NCBI RefSeq assembly: GCF_020991085.1
Contig: NZ_CP087719.1
Coordinates: 806,001-870,000, forward strand
DNA length: 64,000 bases
Origin: Roseomonas sp. OT10
GTDB lineage: Bacteria > Pseudomonadota > Alphaproteobacteria > Acetobacterales > Acetobacteraceae
Reading direction: 5' to 3'
The position numbers were made by a program, and so were the translations under genes. Under the pieces are notes generated by a model, which saw nothing but the letters and a program-made list of their open reading frames with translations, ran no database searches and had not been told where the DNA came from. Positions 8,599 to 20,017 of the stretch are shown here, in pieces (positions within the stretch are counted from its first letter, which is position 1; each line of letters begins with the position of its first letter).

Positions 8599-8608
8599 CT
8601 GTCTACAA
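8599..8608 (+). promoter_or_regulatory. Upstream GntR/FCD operator candidate
   Basis: CTGTCTACAA matches the FadR-subfamily GntR consensus TnGTnnACnA at all but the first fixed position. It lies 82 bases before the chosen start of the GntR gene, and 74 bases from a perfect match at 8673. The pairing suggests autoregulation of the GntR-acnD-prpF operon, perhaps with looping or cooperative binding. Confidence 0.5.
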
Positions 8609-8672
8609 GATGCAGCATGGGTGGTAGCAGAGTGCCGGAATTGCCGTGTAACCCGGTCAGAAATGCCGATTC

Positions 8673-8682
8673 TTGTCGACAA
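8673..8682 (+). promoter_or_regulatory. Perfect GntR/FCD operator candidate
   Basis: TTGTCGACAA is a perfect ten-base palindrome and an exact match to TnGTnnACnA, the half-site pattern bound by FadR-type GntR regulators. It sits seven bases before the ATG at 8690, so binding would block transcription or translation initiation of the operon. Its position also argues that translation starts at 8690 rather than at the ATG at 8663, which would put the operator inside the coding region. Confidence 0.6.
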
Positions 8683-8689
8683 CAAACCA

Positions 8690-9411
8690 ATGGCGGGCCT
8701 GTCCCCGGCGGAGCCGGGTAGCGATACCCTGGCGGAGGCCCTGGTCCAGCGCATCGGCGATGCGATCATCCAGGGGGAACTCGCCCTGGGCTCCCGCATC
8801 AGCGAGCCCACCCTGGCGCGCCGCTACCAGGTCAGCCGCGGACCCCTGCGGGAGGCGCTGAACCGGCTGCAGGAGCGGCGGCTGATCGACCGGGTCCCGC
8901 GCCTCGGCGCGCGGGTCGTCACGCTGTCGGCGGAGACGCTGCGCCAGATCTACGGCGTCCGCGGCGCGCTGGAGGGGATGGCGGCGCGCGAGGCCGCCTC
9001 CGTCATGGCGCCGGAGGACCTGGCCGGGCTGCGCCGGCTGCTGGCGGCGCAGGGCGCGGCGCTGGAGGCCTCGGGCGACGACGCCCCCAATGCGCTGGGC
9101 CGCGCCGACGAGGATTTCCACGCGCTGATCGCGCGCGCCAGCGGCAACGCGCTGCTGGTGCGGCTGCTCTGCGACGACCTCTACCAGCAGCTCCGCCTCT
9201 ACCGCTCGCAGCTGCGCCGCGTCGCCGGGCGTGGGCGGCGCGCGGTGGAGGAGCACCGCCGCATCCTCGACGCGATCGAGGACCGCGACCCCGAAATGGC
9301 CGAGTTGCAGATGCGGCGGCACATCGCCGCCTCCTATGCCGCCCTCGTGCCCAGCTTCGCGCCGGATGGCGCGGCCGCGCCACGTCGGCGCAGGAAGAAG
9401 GAACGCCCGGA

Positions 9412-9415
<4 letters not shown>
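8690..9415 (+). CDS. GntR-family (FadR/FCD) regulator of acnD-prpF
   Basis: A 241-residue transcription regulator. The winged helix-turn-helix is near the N-terminus (SRISEPTLARRYQVSRGPLR, then ALNRLQERRLIDR). The C-terminal two thirds form an all-helical FCD ligand domain with the metal-binding pattern of Asp and His residues (ADEDFHALI, then EEHRRILDAI and MRRHI). It overlaps the acnD start by four bases (ATGA), so it is co-translated with its likely targets. The ligand may be methylcitrate or another tricarboxylate (inference). The start is uncertain: ATG at 8663 or GTG at 8621 would lengthen the N-terminus, and no candidate has a clear ribosome-binding site. Confidence 0.85.
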
Positions 9416-12068
<2,653 letters not shown>

Positions 12069-12072
<4 letters not shown>

Positions 12073-13217
12073 GCCTGATCCGCATCCCCGCCGTCTACAT
12101 GCGCGGCGGCACCAGCCGCGCGCTGTTCTTCCACCAGCGCGACCTGCCGGCGGAACGCGCGGCCTGGGACGCGATCTTCTGCGCCGCCCTGGGCAGCCCG
12201 GACCCGAACGGACGGCAGCTCGACGGCATGGGGGGCGGCATCTCCTCCCTCTCCAAGGTCGCGGTCATCGGTCCGCCCAGCCGCGACGATGCGGATGTGG
12301 ACTACACCTTCGCCCAGGTGCAGGTGACGGAGGCGCTGGTCGGCTATCGCGGCAACTGCGGCAACATCTCCTCCGCCGTCGGGCCCTTCGCGCTGGAGGA
12401 GGGGCTGGTCGCGGCCTCCGGCGACCGCGCCACGGTGCGCATCCACAACACCAACACGCGCAAGGTGATCGTGGCCGAGTTCCCGTTGCGCGACGGGCTG
12501 CTCGACCCCGACGGCGATTTCGCGCTGCAGGGGATCGGCGGCACGGCGGCGCCGATCCGCCTCGCCTTCCGCGAGCCCGGCGGGGCCGCGACCGGCCGCC
12601 TGCTGCCCTCCGGCGAGGCGCGGCAGGTGCTGGAGGTGGAAGGGCTCGGCGCGCTGGAGGTATCGCTGGTCGATGCCGCCAATCCCGTGGTCTTCGTCGC
12701 GGCGGAAACCCTCGGCCTGACGGGCTCGGAGAAGCCGGACGCGCTGACCGCCGATCCCGCGCGCCTCGCGCAGTTCGAGGCGATCCGCGTCGCCGCCGCC
12801 GTCGCCATGGGGCTGGTGGGCGAGGCGGAGGAGGCGCGGCGCAAGGTGAAGAACGTGCCGCAGGTGATGCTGGTGGCCCCGCCGCGCGACGCGCCCTCGG
12901 CCACCGGCGCGACGCTGCGCGCGGAGGAGATGGACGTGCTGGTGCGCGCCGTCTCCGCCGGGCTGCCGCACAAGGCGACGCCGCTGACGGGAGCCATGTG
13001 CCTGGCCGTCGCGGCGCGCATCCCGGGCTCGCTGCCGCAGCGCCTCGCCCGGCCACGCAGCGAGAGCGAGGACCTGCGCGTCGCGCACCCCTCCGGCATC
13101 CTGCCCGTGGCCGCGCGCACCCGCGTCGAGGATGGCGCCGTCATCGCCGAGGAGGCGGTGGTCTACCGCACCGCGCGCCGGCTGATGGAAGGCCGCGTGC
13201 TCGCCCGGCTGCCGTGA
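12069..13217 (+). CDS. prpF: PrpF-family aconitate isomerase
   Basis: A 382-residue diaminopimelate-epimerase-fold isomerase. It converts 2-methyl-trans-aconitate made by AcnD to the cis form used by the next cycle enzyme. Family features are RIPAVYMRGGTSRALFF at the N-terminus, the YRGNCGNISSAVGPFAL region around the active-site Cys, and HKATPLTGAMCLAVAARIPG near the C-terminus. Start is a GTG overlapping the acnD stop by four bases. Related enzymes act on other tricarboxylates such as aconitate or tricarballylate, and the Bug receptors downstream leave that possible here. Confidence 0.9.
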
Positions 13218-13352
13218 TGCGCGGCGGGCCGGAACGCGCGCCGCAGGCCGGGGCCATCGCCGGCTGCCCTCGGCCGGCGGGCGGGTCTATGCTCCGCGCA
13301 AAGGCCGACGGCGCACGGAATGGCGCCGCGGCGGGAGGAAGCGAGGAACGCC

Positions 13353-14300
13353 ATGGCCCGCATCGCCATCGAGCACGTCACGGAATACGCCTACCACAAC
13401 CCGGTCGGGCTCACCCGGCACCGGCTGATGGTGCGGCCGCGCGACAGCCACGACCTGCGCCTGCACGGCGCGACGCTGAAGGTCGATCCGGCACCCGCCT
13501 CCGTCCACTGGGCGCACGACGTCTTCGGCAACTCCGTCTGCCTGCTGCAATGGCCGGAGGAACTGCGCACGACGCGGCTGCGCATCGTCTCCACCCTGGA
13601 CCTCACGCACTACCCGGACTGCCCGGACCTGCCGGCGCCGGCGCTCTACCCCTGGGCGGAGAGCTTCCCCTTCGCCTATCCGGAGCTGGAGGCGCCGGAC
13701 CTGGCCCTGCTGGCCACGCCGCAATTCCCCGATCCGGAGGGGCGGGTGCGCGACTGGGCGCGGCGCTTCGCCGGCGAGGGCGCGCGCACCCTCGACCTGT
13801 TACGCGACATGACGCGGGCGATCAAGGCGGAGTTCGGCTACGGCGCCCGGCACGAGGAGGGCACGCAGCCCCCGGCCGAGACGCTGGCGCTGGGCACGGG
13901 GACCTGCCGCGACTTCGCGCTGCTGATGATGGAGGCGCTGCGCCATCTGGGCGTCGCGACGAAGTTCGTCACCGGCTATCTCTACGACGATTGCGGCACC
14001 ACGCGGGGCGGCGGCTTCACCCATGCCTGGTGCAGCGTCTACCTGCCCGGCGCCGGCTGGGTGGAATACGACCCGACGAACGGGCTGATCGCCGGCACGA
14101 ACCTGGTGCGCATCGGCGTGACGCGCGGGCCGGAGCAGGCGATCCCCATCGCCGGCGGCTACTACGGCGCGGCGGGCGACACCAAGGGTCTGCACGTGAA
14201 CGTCACGGTCACCGCCGTGCCCGAGGCGCCGAAGGCCGGCGAACCCTCGGCCGGCCGGCTCGTGGTGCCGCAGCAGCAGCTTCGCGCGACGCCCGCCTGA
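13353..14300 (+). CDS. Transglutaminase-like protease-fold protein
   Basis: A 315-residue protein with an N-terminal bacterial transglutaminase-like domain (IEHVTEYAYHNPVGLTRHRL, with the usual HYPD motif) and a C-terminal transglutaminase core. The catalytic triad is visible: Cys185 in GTGTCRDFALLMMEAL, His224 in FTHAWCSVYLPG, and Asp240 in VEYDPTNG. These proteins are thought to be cysteine peptidases or amidases, often linked to alpha-E and circularly permuted ATP-grasp partners, which are absent here. GAGGAA lies six bases before the ATG. No signal peptide is seen, so it is probably cytoplasmic. Physiological substrate unknown. Confidence 0.85.
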   Translation: MARIAIEHVTEYAYHNPVGLTRHRLMVRPRDSHDLRLHGATLKVDPAPASVHWAHDVFGNSVCLLQWPEELRTTRLRIVSTLDLTHYPDCPDLPAPALYPWAESFPFAYPELEAPDLALLATPQFPDPEGRVRDWARRFAGEGARTLDLLRDMTRAIKAEFGYGARHEEGTQPPAETLALGTGTCRDFALLMMEALRHLGVATKFVTGYLYDDCGTTRGGGFTHAWCSVYLPGAGWVEYDPTNGLIAGTNLVRIGVTRGPEQAIPIAGGYYGAAGDTKGLHVNVTVTAVPEAPKAGEPSAGRLVVPQQQLRATPA

Positions 14301-14451
14301 CACCCGGCCCACCCCGCCACGGGGCGAGGCCGGTCCGGCCGCGGGGCCGCGACACCCGGGAGCGACGGACGGGGCTGCCCGGGCGGCGCCCCGGTTCGCG
14401 GTGCCGTGCGCTCCCTCCGAACCACCCGACCAGCAAGACAGGAAACGTCCC

Positions 14452-15408
14452 ATGCAACGACGCCAGCTTCTCGCCGCCACGGCGCTGCTCGCCGCCGCCG
14501 GCCCCGCCGCCCGCGCGGCGGAGCCCGCCTCCTCGCTGAACATCTTCGTCCCCGCCGCGCCCGGCGGCGGCTGGGACGGGCTGGGCCGCGCCATCGAGCT
14601 GGTCGCCCGCCCGGGCGGGCTGGTGCAGTCCGTGCAGTTCGAGAACCTGGCCGGCGGTGCCGGCACGGTGGGGCTGGCGCGCTTCGTCGCCACGCGGCGT
14701 GGCCGGGCGGACAGCCTGTTCATCGGTGGCGCCTCCCTGGTGGGCCCGCCCATCGTGAACCGCTCGCCGCTGAGCCTGGCCGACATCACCCCGATCGCGC
14801 GGATGACGGAGGAGGCGGCGGTGGTGGTGGTCCCCGCCGACAGCGAGTTCCGCGACATGCGCCAGCTCGGCGACGCGCTGCGGGCCGAGCCGAAGGGAAT
14901 CCCGATCGCCGGGGCCGGCGGCGGCACGGTGGACCACGTCATCCTCGGCCTGCTGTTCAAGGCGCTGGGCCGCAAGCCGCTGGACGCGCAGTTCGTTTCC
15001 TTCCCCGGCGGCGGCGCCACCACGGCGGCGGTGATCGGCGGGCAGGTGAAGGCGGCCGTCGCCGGCTGGGGCGAGTTCAGCGAGTACGTGAAGACCGGCC
15101 GGGTCCGGGCGCTGGCCACCTCCGGCGAGCGGCGCCTCTCGCCGGAGGTGCCGACGCTGAAGGAGAGCGGCTACGACGTGGTCGCCACCAACTGGCGCGG
15201 CCTCTTCGCGGCGCCGGGCATCACGGCCGAGGCGAAGGCGGCGCATGTCCGCTTCGCCACGGCGCTGCATGCCCTGCCGGCCTGGAAGGAGCTGCTGGAC
15301 ACGCGCGGCTGGGACGACGCCTTCCTGACCGGCGGGACCTTCGCGGACTTCCTCGCGCGCGACCGCAAGGATACGGAGGGGGTGCTGAAGGATCTCGGCC
15401 TCGCCTGA
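14452..15408 (+). CDS. Bug/TctC-type periplasmic solute receptor (first of pair)
   Basis: A 318-residue extracytoplasmic binding protein with an N-terminal export signal (RRQLLAATALLAAAGPAARA). The mature part has Bug-family signatures: VPAAPGGGWDGLGRA for ligand-carboxylate binding, FENLAGGAGTVGLARF, and a central pattern ending PTLKESGYDV. AGGAAA precedes the ATG by seven bases. Such receptors normally feed a TctAB tripartite tricarboxylate transporter, but no tctA or tctB is in the window. Proximity to acnD-prpF suggests a tricarboxylate ligand (inference). Confidence 0.87.
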   Translation: MQRRQLLAATALLAAAGPAARAAEPASSLNIFVPAAPGGGWDGLGRAIELVARPGGLVQSVQFENLAGGAGTVGLARFVATRRGRADSLFIGGASLVGPPIVNRSPLSLADITPIARMTEEAAVVVVPADSEFRDMRQLGDALRAEPKGIPIAGAGGGTVDHVILGLLFKALGRKPLDAQFVSFPGGGATTAAVIGGQVKAAVAGWGEFSEYVKTGRVRALATSGERRLSPEVPTLKESGYDVVATNWRGLFAAPGITAEAKAAHVRFATALHALPAWKELLDTRGWDDAFLTGGTFADFLARDRKDTEGVLKDLGLA

Positions 15409-15471
15409 GCCGGGACGCGACGGACGCGCCGGGACGGGCCGGCGCGTACCGCATGACGGGAGGAAACAGGA

Positions 15472-16443
15472 ATGTCCGTATTCGTGCGCCGTGCCCTGCT
15501 GGCACTCGCGGCCGCCCCGCTGGCCCGGCCCTACCTCGCCCACGCCCAGGGCAGCTGGCCGAACGGCCCGGTCCGGCTGGTGGCGCCGTTTCCGCCGGGC
15601 GGCAGCGCCGACCTTCTGTGCCGGCTGCTCCAGGCGCCGTTGCAGGCCTCGCTGGGCGTGCCGATCGTCGTCGAGAACCGGCCCGGCGCCAGCGGCGCGC
15701 TGGGCACGGCAGTGGTCGCCCGCGCGCCGGCCGACGGGCAGAGCTTCGTGCTGGTCTTCGACACGCATGTGGTGAACCCGGCGCTGAACCCCACGCTCGG
15801 CTTCGAGCCGAAGGACCTGCGCGGCGTGATGCTGGTCGCCAGCGCGCCAATGCTGGTGGCGACCGCGAAGGCCAAGCCCTTCGCCGACCTGCCGGCGCTG
15901 ATCGCGCGGGCGAAGGCGGCGCCGGAGACGGTGACCTATGGCACGGTGGGCATCGGCAGCCTGGCGCACCTGACGATGGAGCGGGTGCAGGACGTGACGG
16001 GGACGAAGATGATCCACGTCCCCTACCGCGGCGGCGGGCCGATGAGCACGGCGGCCTCGGCGGGCGAGATCGACCTGGCCGTGGCGAGCGTCGTCGGGCT
16101 GGGCGGGCAGGTGGGCACCACGCTGCGCGCCCTGGCGCAGACGGGTGAGGCGCGGTCCCCGCTACGGCCGGATATCCCGACGCTGATCGAGGGCGGCGTG
16201 CCCGGCGTCTCCGCCAAGGCCTTCTGGGGGCTGATGGCGCCGGCGGGGCTGCCGGACGCGATCCTCGCCCGCTTCCACGCGGCGCTGGTCGAGGCGCTGC
16301 GGCAACCCGCCATCCGCCAGCCGCTGGAAGGGCAGGGGGTGGACGTGGTCGCCTCCACCCCGGCGGAGTTCGACCGCTTCCTGGAGCAGCAGGCGGCGAT
16401 CTGGACCCAGGTGGTGCGGGAGAAGCGCATCACCGCCAACTGA
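15472..16443 (+). CDS. Bug/TctC-type periplasmic solute receptor (second of pair)
   Basis: A 323-residue Bug-family receptor with a signal peptide cleaved near LAHAQGSWP. Family motifs are VRLVAPFPPGGSADLLCRLL, VVENRPGASGALGTAVVA, and HVPYRGGGPMSTA. It is clearly a different sequence from the preceding receptor, so this is not a recent tandem duplication. GGAGG lies upstream of the ATG. As with its neighbour, no membrane partner of the tricarboxylate transporter family is seen. It may deliver ligand to a transporter or sensor encoded elsewhere, as is common where Bug receptors are numerous. Confidence 0.88.
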   Translation: MSVFVRRALLALAAAPLARPYLAHAQGSWPNGPVRLVAPFPPGGSADLLCRLLQAPLQASLGVPIVVENRPGASGALGTAVVARAPADGQSFVLVFDTHVVNPALNPTLGFEPKDLRGVMLVASAPMLVATAKAKPFADLPALIARAKAAPETVTYGTVGIGSLAHLTMERVQDVTGTKMIHVPYRGGGPMSTAASAGEIDLAVASVVGLGGQVGTTLRALAQTGEARSPLRPDIPTLIEGGVPGVSAKAFWGLMAPAGLPDAILARFHAALVEALRQPAIRQPLEGQGVDVVASTPAEFDRFLEQQAAIWTQVVREKRITAN

Positions 16444-16449
16444 GCCGGT

Positions 16450-16489
16450 CCCGGGGGGAGGGGGCCCCGTGCGGGACTGCCCCCCCGGG
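16450..16489 (+). terminator. GC-rich hairpin after second Bug receptor
   Basis: A nine-base-pair perfect stem, CCCGGGGGG (16450-16458) with CCCCCCGGG (16481-16489), encloses a 22-base loop and begins seven bases after the receptor stop codon. There is no following T-run, as is common at this GC content, so termination is inferred from position. Confidence 0.45.
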
Positions 16490-16521
16490 CCGCGCGTCTG
16501 GCCACCGGATGGGCACGGCCT

Positions 16522-16603
16522 GTCCAGATGGACGGCAGGGTGCCTAAAACAAACAGGCTTGACTGTATCTTCCCATCCGGACGAACCTTCCGCCATCGGA
16601 TGG
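16522..16603 (+). promoter_or_regulatory. Candidate operators upstream of TetR-liv operon
   Basis: The leader before the TetR gene holds two palindromes: GTCCA-GA-TGGAC at 16522-16533, and a wider pair CCATCCG (16573-16579) and CGGATGG (16597-16603). The second arm overlaps the TetR ribosome-binding region. A TTGACT box at 16559-16564 lies between them, but I found no good -10 partner. Autoregulation by the adjacent TetR protein is the simplest reading. Confidence 0.35.
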
Positions 16604-16610
16604 AGGCGGA

Positions 16611-17264
16611 ATGGACCGCAGCAACAGCCGCAGGACGCAACAGGAGCGCAGCGCCGACACCACGGCGCGGCTGCTGGACGCGACCATCGACCTGCTGCAC
16701 GACCGCGGGCTGCACCGCATGTCCACCTCGGACATCGCCGCGCGGGCCGGGGTTTCCCGCGGCGCGCTGACGCACCACTTCCCCTCGCGCGAGGAGATCG
16801 TCGCCGCGGCGATCGCGCGGCAACTGGGCGGCTGCACGCGCGACCTGCACGAGATGGCGCGCGGCATCCGCCGCTCCGGCGGCAGCAGCGACGGGATCGT
16901 CGACCACCTCTGGCGGATGATGAACGACCGGCTCTTCTACGTGACGCTGGAGTACCTGCCGGAAGCCCGGCACAACCCCGAGTTCCGCGACCGGATCCTG
17001 CCGGTGGTGAAGGAGTTCCATCAGGGGCTCGACGCCGTCTGGGCGGAGCTGGCGTCGCAGGCTGGGGTGGAGGCGGGGCGCGCGCTGGTGCTGATGAACG
17101 CGACCATGTGCCTGATCCGCGGCATGATCGCCCAGACCACGGTGCGGGAGGACCCGCCCTACTTCCAGGCCCTGCTGGAGTTCTGGAAGGAGCAGCTGCG
17201 GCGCGAGTTCCCCCGCGCCCCGGCGCGGCGGGACGCCCCCGCCCTCGCGGGGGCCGACCGGTGA
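16611..17264 (+). CDS. TetR-family regulator of the liv-type operon
   Basis: A 217-residue repressor. The DNA-binding domain is at the N-terminus: ARLLDATIDLLHDRG, then MSTSDIAARAGVSRGALTHH and FPSREEIVAAAI. The C-terminal helical domain binds an unknown ligand. GGAGG lies five bases before the ATG. Its stop overlaps the GTG of the ABC ATPase by four bases, so it is part of the transport operon and probably controls it in response to the imported compound or a metabolite. Confidence 0.88.
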   Translation: MDRSNSRRTQQERSADTTARLLDATIDLLHDRGLHRMSTSDIAARAGVSRGALTHHFPSREEIVAAAIARQLGGCTRDLHEMARGIRRSGGSSDGIVDHLWRMMNDRLFYVTLEYLPEARHNPEFRDRILPVVKEFHQGLDAVWAELASQAGVEAGRALVLMNATMCLIRGMIAQTTVREDPPYFQALLEFWKEQLRREFPRAPARRDAPALAGADR

Positions 17265-18049
17265 GCGCCGCCGCGCGGGAGGCCCCGGCCTGGCCGCTGG
17301 TGGCCGAGGACATCCGCCTCGCCTTCGGCGGGCTGCACGCGCTGGACGGCGCCGGCTTCCACGTCGCGCCGGGCCTCGTCACCGGGCTGATCGGCCCGAA
17401 CGGCGCCGGCAAGACCACGATGTTCAACGTGCTCTCCGGCCTGCTGGTGCCGGATGCGGGGCGCGTCACCTTCTTCGGCGAGCGGATCGAGGGCGAACGG
17501 CCGCACCGCATCTCCCGGCGCGGGCTGATCCGCACCTTCCAGATCGCGCGCGGCTTCCCGAAGCTGACGGTCTTCGAGCACCTGATGGCCTATGGCGCGC
17601 GCCAGCCGGGCGAGGCGCTGTGGCCCGCGCTGCTGGGCACGGCGGCGGCGCGGCGGCGGGAGGCGGAGCTGGCGGAGCGGGCGCTGGGGATCGCGGGGCG
17701 GCTGCGCCTGTCGCACGTGCTGGACAACCGCGTCACCGACCTGTCGGGCGGGCAGAAGAAGCTGCTGGAGATCGGCCGCGCCCTGATGGCCGAGCCGCGC
17801 ATGATCCTGTTCGACGAGCCCGCGGCGGGGGTGAATCCGACGCTGGCGGAGGAGATCGGCGACCACCTGCTGGCGCTGGCGGAGGTCGGGCTGACGGTGC
17901 TGATCGTCGAGCACGACATGGCGCTGATCGAGCGCATCTGCGCCCGCGTCATCGTCATGGCGCAGGGCCGCACGCTGATCGAGGGCAGCTTCGACGAGGT
18001 GCGCGCCGACCGCGCCGTGCAGGACGCCTATCTCGGGGGCCGGCGGTGA
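17261..18049 (+). CDS. livG: Branched-chain-type ABC transporter ATPase (LivG family)
   Basis: Cytoplasmic ATPase subunit, 262 residues. Walker A is GLIGPNGAGKTT, the signature is LSGGQKKLLEIG, Walker B is MILFDEPAAG, and the switch His is in VEHDM. The long insert with RTFQIARGFP after Walker A and the VNPT segment are typical of LivG rather than LivF. GTG start overlaps the TetR stop by four bases. It pairs with LivF, LivH, LivM and the receptor encoded next. The family carries amino acids, amides, urea and aromatic acids, so the substrate is open. Confidence 0.92.
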   Translation: MSAAAREAPAWPLVAEDIRLAFGGLHALDGAGFHVAPGLVTGLIGPNGAGKTTMFNVLSGLLVPDAGRVTFFGERIEGERPHRISRRGLIRTFQIARGFPKLTVFEHLMAYGARQPGEALWPALLGTAAARRREAELAERALGIAGRLRLSHVLDNRVTDLSGGQKKLLEIGRALMAEPRMILFDEPAAGVNPTLAEEIGDHLLALAEVGLTVLIVEHDMALIERICARVIVMAQGRTLIEGSFDEVRADRAVQDAYLGGRR

Positions 18050-18804
18050 GCGCCCCGGCCACCGCGCTGCTGCGCGCCGAGGGCATCGTCGGCGGCTATG
18101 CCTCCGCCGAGCAGGTGGTGAAGGGCGTGCACCTCGCCGCCGATGCCGGCGAGCTGGTGACGGTCATCGGCCCCAACGGCGCCGGCAAGTCCACCGCGCT
18201 GAAGCTGGTGACGGGGCTGCTGCGCCCCTCCGCCGGGCAGGTCCTGCTGCAGGGCGAGGCGCTGGCCGGCCGCTCCCCCCAGGCCATCGCCCGGGCCGGG
18301 ATGGTGCTGGTGCCGCAGGAGCGCAACGTCTTCGGTGCGCTCTCCGTGGCCGAGAACCTGGAGATGGGCTGCCTCTTCGAACGGGCGGAGACGCGCCACC
18401 GCGCCGCCGCGCTCTACGACCGCTTCCCGATGCTGGCCGAGAAGCGCCGTGCCCCGGGGCGCAGCCTCTCCGGCGGGCAGCGGCAGATCCTCGCCGTCGC
18501 CATGGCGCTGATGGCGCAGCCGCGCGCGCTGCTGCTGGACGAGCCCACCGCGGGGCTGAGCCCCAAGGCGGCGGAGGAGCTGTTCGCGCTCATCCGCCGC
18601 ATCGCCGATGACGGGCTGGCGGTGCTGATGGTGGAGCAGAACGCGCTGGAATCCCTCTCCATCTCCGACCGGGCCTATGTGCTGGTGGATGGCCGCAACC
18701 ACCTCGACGGCCCGGCCAGGGCCGTGGCCGACGACCCCGACATCCGCCGCCTCTTCCTCGGCGGGCGCAGCCAGAATCCGTCCCCCACCCCTCCCGGAGC
18801 CTGA
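18046..18804 (+). CDS. livF: Branched-chain-type ABC transporter ATPase (LivF family)
   Basis: Second ATPase subunit, 252 residues. It has Walker [14 protein letters not shown], then VLVPQERNVFGALSVAENL, which marks the LivF branch. The signature is LSGGQRQILAVAMAL, Walker B is LLLDEPTAGLSP, and VEQN replaces the switch-region His-containing loop as usual in LivF. Start is a GTG overlapping livG by four bases. The last residues (after LFLGGR) are a short Pro and Ser-rich tail leading into the receptor gene. Confidence 0.92.
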   Translation: MSAPATALLRAEGIVGGYASAEQVVKGVHLAADAGELVTVIGPNGAGKSTALKLVTGLLRPSAGQVLLQGEALAGRSPQAIARAGMVLVPQERNVFGALSVAENLEMGCLFERAETRHRAAALYDRFPMLAEKRRAPGRSLSGGQRQILAVAMALMAQPRALLLDEPTAGLSPKAAEELFALIRRIADDGLAVLMVEQNALESLSISDRAYVLVDGRNHLDGPARAVADDPDIRRLFLGGRSQNPSPTPPGA

Positions 18805-18805
18805 C

Positions 18806-20017
18806 ATGACCGACCTGTCCCGCCGCCAGCTTCTGGGGGCCGGCGCCCTCCTCTCCGCCCCCCTCGCCCTGCCGTCCCTGGCGCGGGCCCAGCCGGCCGG
18901 CGCTTCCGGCGAGCCGATCCGGCTCGGGACGCTGACGCCGCTGACCGGCTCCGGCGGCTCCTACGGGCCCGCCATGGCGGAGGTGGTGCGCAAGGCGGCG
19001 GCGGAGATCAACGCCGCCGGCGGCGTGCTGGGCCGGCCGCTCGCCATCATCTCCGAGGACGACCAGACCAATCCCGAGGCCGGGCTGCGGGCCGCGCGCA
19101 AGCTGATCGACATCGACAAGGTCGCCGCCATCATCGGCACCTGGGCGTCGTCGGTCACCACGGCGGTGGCGCCGGTCTGCTGGCAGTCGGGCACCTTCCT
19201 CGCCACCGTCTCGGGGGCGGATTCCATCACCCAGCTGCCGCACCAGGGCTTCCTGATCCGCACCCAGCCCAACACCACGCTGCAGGGCCGCAAGTTCGGC
19301 GAGTTCGCGCTGGAGATCGGCGGCAGGACGGTGGCCTTCGTCTCGCCGCAGACGCCCTTCACCGACAGCCAGTTCGGCGAGCTGAGCAAGGCCGTGGAGG
19401 CCGCCGGCGGCAAGACGAGCAAGCTGATCTACGACGACAAGAAGACGACGCTGCGCACGGAGGTCGACCAGGTGCTGCGCGGCCGGCCGGACGTGATCGT
19501 GATGGGCGGCTACACCACCGACACGGCCGTGCTGGTGCGCGACCTCTACCGGGCCAGCTTCCGCGGCAAGCTGGTGGGCTTCGCCTATGCGGTGAACAAG
19601 CAGCTGGTGGATTCCCTGCCCGCCGATGTCAGCGAGGGCATCTACACCCTCTCGCCCTCCCCGGCGGAGGGGGCCGGCGGCTATGCCCATGTCGGCCGCC
19701 TGCTGGGCAATGCCACGCCCGACACCTACAGCTGCCAGGTCTTCGACCACCTGAACCTGATCGCCATGGCCATGGCGGCGGGCAAGGGAACCACGGGCAC
19801 CGTCATCAAGGACAGCATCCGCACCGTGTCGCAGGGTGGCGGGCAGCGGGTGGACAACGCGGTGGACGGGCTGCGGCTCATCGCCGCCGGCACCAGGGTG
19901 GACTATGACGGCGCCTCCGGCCCCTGCGACTTCACCCCGGCGGGCGACATCACCGACGCGAAGTTCCGCTACGAGCAGGTGAAGGGCGGCAAGATCACCC
20001 TCCTCAAGATCGCCTGA
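18806..20017 (+). CDS. Periplasmic receptor of the liv-type ABC transporter
   Basis: A 403-residue type I periplasmic binding protein (Peripla_BP_6 family). It has a twin-arginine-like signal (SRRQLLGAG, cleaved near ARAQPA). The first lobe starts IRLGTLTPLTGSGGSYGPAM, and VVRKAAAEINAAGGVLGRPL is typical of Leu/Ile/Val-type receptors. EDDQTNPEAGLRAARKLID is also characteristic. GGAG lies seven bases before the ATG. The ligand is not readable from sequence; the amidohydrolase and dehalogenase genes downstream suggest a compound that is hydrolysed after uptake. Confidence 0.9.
   Translation: MTDLSRRQLLGAGALLSAPLALPSLARAQPAGASGEPIRLGTLTPLTGSGGSYGPAMAEVVRKAAAEINAAGGVLGRPLAIISEDDQTNPEAGLRAARKLIDIDKVAAIIGTWASSVTTAVAPVCWQSGTFLATVSGADSITQLPHQGFLIRTQPNTTLQGRKFGEFALEIGGRTVAFVSPQTPFTDSQFGELSKAVEAAGGKTSKLIYDDKKTTLRTEVDQVLRGRPDVIVMGGYTTDTAVLVRDLYRASFRGKLVGFAYAVNKQLVDSLPADVSEGIYTLSPSPAEGAGGYAHVGRLLGNATPDTYSCQVFDHLNLIAMAMAAGKGTTGTVIKDSIRTVSQGGGQRVDNAVDGLRLIAAGTRVDYDGASGPCDFTPAGDITDAKFRYEQVKGGKITLLKIA

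Noticed and set aside
14452-16443. Recent tandem duplication of the two Bug receptors
   Set aside because: They share only family-level motifs, and signal peptides and intergenic sequence differ, so they are old paralogues.
16559-16564. TTGACT as promoter of the TetR-liv operon
   Set aside because: The bases 16-18 downstream do not resemble a -10 box, so I listed only the palindromes.
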